DNA from: DASRHK01 sp963776465
Lineage (GTDB): Bacteria > Pseudomonadota > Gammaproteobacteria > Nevskiales > Nevskiaceae
DNA length: 64,000 nucleotides
NCBI GenBank assembly: GCA_963776465.1
Contig: CAVZMV010000002.1
Span: 1,178,001 to 1,242,000, forward strand
Reading direction: 5' to 3'
The notes under the pieces were generated by a model. That model was given only the letters and a program-made list of their open reading frames with translations. It did not search any database and was not told the origin of the DNA. Below are positions 60,097 through 64,000 of the stretch, piece by piece; positions within the stretch are counted from its first letter, which is position 1; every line of letters begins with the position of its first letter. The position numbers and the translations under genes are program-made.

Positions 60097-61275
60097 ATGT
60101 TGTTCACCTTCTTCGACGTGGTGCGCGCGGCGGGCGTCCGGGCCTCGCTGTCGGAGTTCCTGACGCTGCTCGAAGCGCTGTCCAAGCACGTCGCGATCTA
60201 CTCGCTGGACGACTTTTATTTCCTGTCGCGCGCAACGCTGGTCAAGGACGAGAACCAGTACGACCGCTTCGACCGCGCCTTCGCCGCCTACTTCAAGGGC
60301 GTGGAGGCTGTGACGGGCGAGCTGTTCGGCTCGATCCCGGAGGAATGGCTCCGCAAGAAATTCGACAAGGTGCTCAGCGACGAGGAGAAGGCCAAGATCC
60401 AGGCGCTGGGCGGCCTGGACAAGCTGCTGGAGACCCTGAAGCAGCGGCTCGAGGAGCAGAAGGGCCGGCACGAGGGTGGATCCAAGTGGGTTGGCACCGG
60501 CGGCACCTCGCCGTTCGGCAACTCCGGCTTCAACCCCGAAGGCATCCGCATCGGCGGCGAGGGCGGGGGCAAGTCCGCGGTGAAGGTCTGGGAGAAGCGC
60601 GAGTACCGCAACCTCGACGACAACATCGAGCTCGGCACGCGCAACATCAAGATCGCGCTGCGCAAGCTGCGCCGCTTCGCGCGCGAAGGCGCGCCCGAAG
60701 AGCTGGACATGGACGACACCATCACGTCCACCGCGCGCAACGCCGGCTGGCTGGACATCAAGATGGTGCCGGAGCGGCACAACGCGGTGAAGGTGCTGCT
60801 GTTCCTGGACGTCGGCGGCTCGATGGATCCGCACGTCAAGGTCTGCGAGGAGCTGTTCTCCGCGGCCAAGACCGAGTTCAAGCACCTGGAGTACTTCTAC
60901 TTCCACAACTTCGTCTACGAAAGCGTGTGGAAGGACAACGTGCGCCGCCACGGCGAGCGCACACCGGTGCAGGAGATCCTGCACAAGTACACCCCCGAGT
61001 ACCGGGTGATCTTCGTCGGCGACTCGACCATGTCGCCCTACGAGATCCTGCACGCCGGCGGCAGCGTCGAGCACTGGAACGAGGAAGCCGGCGCGATCTG
61101 GTTCAAGCGCATCGTCGACGCCTATCCGCGCCACGTCTGGCTGAACCCCGAAGCCGAGCAGCGCTGGGAGTACACCTCCTCCATCCAGATCACCCAGGAG
61201 CTGCTGGGTGACAACCGCATGTTCCCGATGACGCTGGAAGGCCTGGATCGGGCGATCAAGCGGCTAAGGCACTAG
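60097..61275 (+). CDS. VWA-domain protein (CoxE/COG3825-like), MoxR partner
   Basis: ATG 60097 gives 392 aa; the longer frame from 59530 is antisense to the glycosylase gene. The N-terminal ~130 residues are helical (VVRAAGVRASLSEFLTLLEAL). A Gly-rich segment (WVGTGGTSPFGNSGFNPEG) follows, then a VWA domain from about 225 with MIDAS-like LLFLDVGGSMDPHVKVCEEL. VWA proteins of this kind are remodelled by MoxR ATPases, often for cofactor insertion into an enzyme. The MoxR gene at 57092-57934 lies on the same strand but is separated by a three-gene minus-strand block. Confidence 0.88.
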   Translation: MLFTFFDVVRAAGVRASLSEFLTLLEALSKHVAIYSLDDFYFLSRATLVKDENQYDRFDRAFAAYFKGVEAVTGELFGSIPEEWLRKKFDKVLSDEEKAKIQALGGLDKLLETLKQRLEEQKGRHEGGSKWVGTGGTSPFGNSGFNPEGIRIGGEGGGKSAVKVWEKREYRNLDDNIELGTRNIKIALRKLRRFAREGAPEELDMDDTITSTARNAGWLDIKMVPERHNAVKVLLFLDVGGSMDPHVKVCEELFSAAKTEFKHLEYFYFHNFVYESVWKDNVRRHGERTPVQEILHKYTPEYRVIFVGDSTMSPYEILHAGGSVEHWNEEAGAIWFKRIVDAYPRHVWLNPEAEQRWEYTSSIQITQELLGDNRMFPMTLEGLDRAIKRLRH

Positions 61276-61359
61276 ACTCTGGGCTCGGGAGCGGGTCAGC
61301 AGGACACTAGCGGCAGCACAAGAGCCGCAACGCGAGAGAGTTTGCCGGGGGCTTCACCA

Positions 61360-63075
61360 ATGAAACATGTCACCTTCGTGCTGGGGGCCGGCCTGCTGTA
61401 CGCCTTGATCGGCTCAGAGGTCGCCAACGCCGCTGCAGCGAACTGCGCCAGCTTCGCTCCCGATCCCTTCGTCACCCGCAACGACCTGTCGGCCGGCAGC
61501 CGCAAGGCCACCGCGCAGCTGCTGCTGCGCTTCGTGCACTTCACCGACGAGCACATCACCGACGACGACGGCGAAGCCGTCATCGGCGCCTCGGCCATCG
61601 ATCCGGTGACCTCGACCTTCGAGTCGGCGCAGCGCTTCCAGGAGGAGTACAGCGACGAGGTCTTCAACGACATGATCGGGAAGATCAACGCCTGCACCAA
61701 GCTGTTCCCCGCGGAGCTCGCGATCGTCACCGGCGACAGCGCGGACATGACCTCGGTCGGCGAGATCCGGCGCTTCATCGACAACCTCGACGGCACGTTC
61801 AACCAGCCGAGCGCGTTCGAGGCGGACTGCCCGGTGCTGCTGGGCAACTGCGCGCGCTTCACCGGCAAGCTCGTCGCGGATACGCAGGCGGTCGATCCCA
61901 ATCCCAACAGCCCGCTGTTCAAGCTGCTGCCCTCGCGCACGATCCTTCAGCTGAAGAACACCGAAGCTGCGGTCGCCAACGGACGCGCAGCGGACGGCAG
62001 CCAGAATGTTTCGCGCAATACGCTTACGCGCGCGCCCGGCCTGCCGCAGCAGCTGCGCTGCAACGACGGCGCGCCGGGCTGCATAAACAAGGCGCTGAAG
62101 ACGCCTTGGTTCATCGCCTTCGGCAACCACGACGGCTACGTGCGCGGCACGGTGCCGCTCGGCATCGAGGCCAATGCGATCGCCGAGTCCGTCGGCCGCC
62201 ACATCATGCTCGACCAGCACGAGTTCATCGACGAGTTCTTCTACACCAAGGCCAGCCCCGGCCCGGTCGGCCACGGCTTCAACCACGTCGACTTCCTGCG
62301 GGCGATCGACGGCAACACGCGCAACGACGGCTACTACGCGATGACGGGCGGCGCGGGCAAGGTGCGCCTGATCGTGCTGAACACCATCATCGACGGGCGG
62401 ATGCCGCGCATCCCGATCGACGTGCTGCGCAATCCTTTCGCGCTGTCCGACGGCACCATCGACGCCGCCCAGTTCGCCTGGATGAAGGCTGAGCTCGCCA
62501 AGGCGCGGGCGAACCATCAGCTGGTGCTGGTGTTCTCGCACCACCCCGACCTCACCTTCGCCGAGTACGGCACCTTCAAGGCGCTGATCCCGGTCGAGGT
62601 GACGGCCGCGCAGCTGGACGCGGAGCTCGCGAGCTGGCCCAACGTCGTCGCCTGGGTCGCCGGCCACACGCACCGCCATCGCGTGCGCGCGTTCAAGGTC
62701 ACGGCCGGCGTTGGCAGCAACGGAACGATCAGCGCGCCGGTCGCCTGCAAGGGTCCCGGCGCATGCAGGGGTTTCTGGCAGATCGAAACCGCCTCGCTGA
62801 TCGATTTCCCGCAGGAGCAGCGCCTGATCGAGGTGTTCGACAACGGCGACGGCAGCGGCACCATCCGCGGGCCCGTGCTGACGCACGGCTTTGAGAAAGC
62901 CAAATACCTGGCCGAGCGCGACGATCGCTGCCAGCTGTACCTGTCCGATCCGCAGGCGGTCGCCGCCGGCATCACCGAGGCGGGCTTGAACGCGCTCTGT
63001 CTGCAGGGCGGTACGCGCCAGGGCGAGGCGATCGATCGCAACGTCGAGCTGATGTTCCGCATGCCGACGTTCTAG
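61360..63075 (+). CDS. Exported metallophosphoesterase
   Basis: The 571-aa protein from ATG 61360 has a signal peptide (ending EVANAA). The calcineurin-like metal motifs are FVHFTDEHI near 55, IVTGDSADM near 128, FGNHDG near 254, SHHPDLT near 395 and GHTHRHRV near 436, an almost complete set. Many Cys (for example CTKLF, DCPVLLGNC, RCNDGAPGC, ACKGPGACRG) suggest a disulfide-rich periplasmic enzyme. It may hydrolyse phosphodiesters or nucleotides of extracellular origin. TTG 61342 is a possible start but adds only six residues. The leader 61276-61359 shows no other gene. Confidence 0.85.
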   Translation: MKHVTFVLGAGLLYALIGSEVANAAAANCASFAPDPFVTRNDLSAGSRKATAQLLLRFVHFTDEHITDDDGEAVIGASAIDPVTSTFESAQRFQEEYSDEVFNDMIGKINACTKLFPAELAIVTGDSADMTSVGEIRRFIDNLDGTFNQPSAFEADCPVLLGNCARFTGKLVADTQAVDPNPNSPLFKLLPSRTILQLKNTEAAVANGRAADGSQNVSRNTLTRAPGLPQQLRCNDGAPGCINKALKTPWFIAFGNHDGYVRGTVPLGIEANAIAESVGRHIMLDQHEFIDEFFYTKASPGPVGHGFNHVDFLRAIDGNTRNDGYYAMTGGAGKVRLIVLNTIIDGRMPRIPIDVLRNPFALSDGTIDAAQFAWMKAELAKARANHQLVLVFSHHPDLTFAEYGTFKALIPVEVTAAQLDAELASWPNVVAWVAGHTHRHRVRAFKVTAGVGSNGTISAPVACKGPGACRGFWQIETASLIDFPQEQRLIEVFDNGDGSGTIRGPVLTHGFEKAKYLAERDDRCQLYLSDPQAVAAGITEAGLNALCLQGGTRQGEAIDRNVELMFRMPTF

Positions 63076-63147
63076 CGCGAGCGTGGGCCTGCGGCGCGAC
63101 AGTGCCGCAGGCTACAATCGATTCACGACCATACGGGGGGACTCCAC

Positions 63148-63552
63148 ATGACCGGCATGACCGCGTTATTGCTGTTCGCAGCCTGGACGCTCGTCCTGAT
63201 GTTCATCTACGTCAACTACCGGGTGCTGCTGACGCTCACCGGCAAGAAGCCGGCGAATTCCTGGCCGCGCGGCCAGCCGACCGACGATCCCCCGTTCATC
63301 ACGCGCGTGCACCACGCGCATCTCAACGCCGTCGAGAACCTGCCGGTCTTCGCGGCGATCGTCCTTGCGGCCTTCGCGCTCGACAAGATGGCGGTGGTCG
63401 ACGCGGTCGGCGCCTACGTCCTGTACCTGCGCCTGGCGCAGAGCACCGTCCACATGATCAGCATCAGCGCCACGGCAGTGTTCATCCGCGCCGTGTTCTT
63501 CACGCTGCAGGCGCTGCTGTTCCTCTACATGATCTGGGGCGTGCTGCACTGA
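63148..63552 (+). CDS. MAPEG-family membrane protein
   Basis: The 134-aa protein has four hydrophobic helices (about 4-24, 55-75, 80-95 and 105-130). The MAPEG pattern RVHHAHLNAVENLPVFAAI near residues 50-68 is clear, with the helix-helix Asn/Glu (NAVEN) typical of this glutathione-S-transferase-like superfamily of trimeric membrane enzymes. Members bind glutathione or lipid substrates. No RBS stronger than GGGGGA is seen. It follows the phosphoesterase by 72 bp and precedes a DUF218 gene. Confidence 0.85.
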   Translation: MTGMTALLLFAAWTLVLMFIYVNYRVLLTLTGKKPANSWPRGQPTDDPPFITRVHHAHLNAVENLPVFAAIVLAAFALDKMAVVDAVGAYVLYLRLAQSTVHMISISATAVFIRAVFFTLQALLFLYMIWGVLH

Positions 63553-63591
63553 CGCCCGCGCAGGCCCGATCCCCAGCGAGGCTTCGCTAGC

Positions 63592-64000
63592 ATGCGTCCC
63601 AGCGTGAAGCGGGCGATCCGGCGTGCACTGCTCGTCGGCGTGGCGGCCGCGATCCTCGCCGTGATCCTGGCCAACCGCTGGGTCATCAACAGCAGCGACG
63701 CCTACATCTACGACACCTGGTCGCTGCTGCCGGAGACCGACGTCGGCATCGTGCTCGGCACCAGCGCCTTCACCCGCGGCGGCAAGTCCAACGCGCACTT
63801 CGCCGGCCGCCTGCACGCGGCGGTGGAGCTCTACCAGATCGGCAAGATCAAGAAGATCATCGTCTCCGGCGCCAACCCCGACTCGACCTACAACGAGCCG
63901 CGCAAGATGTGGCAGGAGCTGACGCGCCAGGGCGTGCCGTCCGCGGACATCACCATGGATTTCGCCGGCTTCCGCACGCTGGACAGCATCGTGCGCGCGC
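63592..64000 (+). CDS. DUF218/SanA-like protein (3' end beyond window)
   Basis: The 136 visible residues start MRPSVKRAIRR and hold one membrane anchor (about residues 12-27, VGVAAAILAVILA). A DUF218 domain follows: DVGIVLGTSAFTRGGKSN near 49-66, HFAGRLHAAVELYQIGKIKKIIVSG (read in parts), NEPRKMWQELTRQGVP and FRTLDSIVRA. This matches the SanA/YdcF family, linked to envelope integrity and vancomycin exclusion at high temperature. The C-terminal part is outside the window. Confidence 0.85.
   Translation, partial: MRPSVKRAIRRALLVGVAAAILAVILANRWVINSSDAYIYDTWSLLPETDVGIVLGTSAFTRGGKSNAHFAGRLHAAVELYQIGKIKKIIVSGANPDSTYNEPRKMWQELTRQGVPSADITMDFAGFRTLDSIVRA

Noticed and set aside
60780..60860. Atypical MIDAS (DVGGSM) in the VWA protein as a finding
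   Set aside because: This form is normal for the CoxE/COG3825-like subgroup, so it is not unusual.
1..64000. CRISPR arrays, rRNA, insertion sequences, phage genes or attachment sites
   Set aside because: I looked for repeated spacers, transposase motifs and integrase/tRNA junctions and found none. The tRNA-Thr at 54881 has no adjacent integrase or duplicated 3' end.

Overview
The window is about 64 kb of high-GC, gene-dense chromosome from a free-living Gram-negative bacterium. Several gene orders point to Gammaproteobacteria, probably near the Xanthomonadales/Nevskiales: a yibN-grxC-secB-gpsA run, ampD-ampE, a GlrK/QseG/GlrR (QseE/G/F) two-component set, DusB, and a tandem csp pair. The placement is inferred from gene order and protein motifs only. 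I saw no rRNA operon, CRISPR array, prophage, insertion sequence or transposase. This looks like core and metabolic DNA, not an island.

Layout. 1-2.3 kb: three outer-membrane beta-barrel genes and a diheme cytochrome c. 2.4-8.8 kb: an enoyl-CoA isomerase-like gene and exopolyphosphatase (ppx) face an overlapping ppk1 / exported protein / carotenoid oxygenase operon. 8.8-12.2 kb: EnvC-like amidase activator, divergent from yibN-grxC-secB-gpsA. 12.2-17.7 kb: four-gene glycosyltransferase operon on the minus strand and a divergent GT9 gene. 17.7-25 kb: M16 peptidase lipoprotein, ampD, frameshifted ampE, BtuF-like binding protein, alpha/beta hydrolase, otsB. 25-30 kb: EF-hand protein gene, retropepsin-like protease, and the glrK-qseG-glrR cluster. 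30-38.3 kb: hutG-hutU-hutI-hutH with 4-bp overlaps, then a TonB-dependent receptor. 38.3-43 kb: desaturase, two cold-shock genes, MBL hydrolase, dusB, lipase-like hydrolase. 43-51 kb: a 14-codon Lys/Ala peptide gene, cysC, an enoyl-reductase-like gene, response regulator, dsbD/redoxin, sodium-solute symporter, isoaspartyl peptidase. 51-55 kb: Panacea-domain protein, adenylate cyclase, Kef-type antiporter, tRNA-Thr. 55-64 kb: lemA, two TPM-domain genes and a MoxR ATPase; a minus-strand island (lipoprotein, OmpA, AlkA-like glycosylase); the VWA partner of MoxR; metallophosphoesterase; MAPEG protein; and a truncated DUF218/SanA-like gene.

The most interesting signal is regulatory. The 311-bp gap between otsB and the EF-hand gene carries a perfect TGTC-N10-GACA palindrome, a second near-match, and a good sigma-54 -24/-12 promoter. 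TGTC-N10-GACA is the operator of GlrR, and a GlrR-type sigma-54 activator is encoded about 3 kb away. This suggests that the EF-hand exported protein is a local GlrR target. Other points of interest are a tiny Lys-rich peptide gene with a strong Shine-Dalgarno and its own terminator, a likely leaderless yibN transcript, an arginase-fold HutG with Asn at a metal-ligand position, and a MoxR/VWA pair split by an inverted three-gene block.

Three loci (ampE, the hydrolase at 24.1 kb, and the redoxin/symporter junction at 48.72 kb) each become normal genes if one base is removed. This looks like single-base insertion errors in the assembly rather than three independent pseudogenes.
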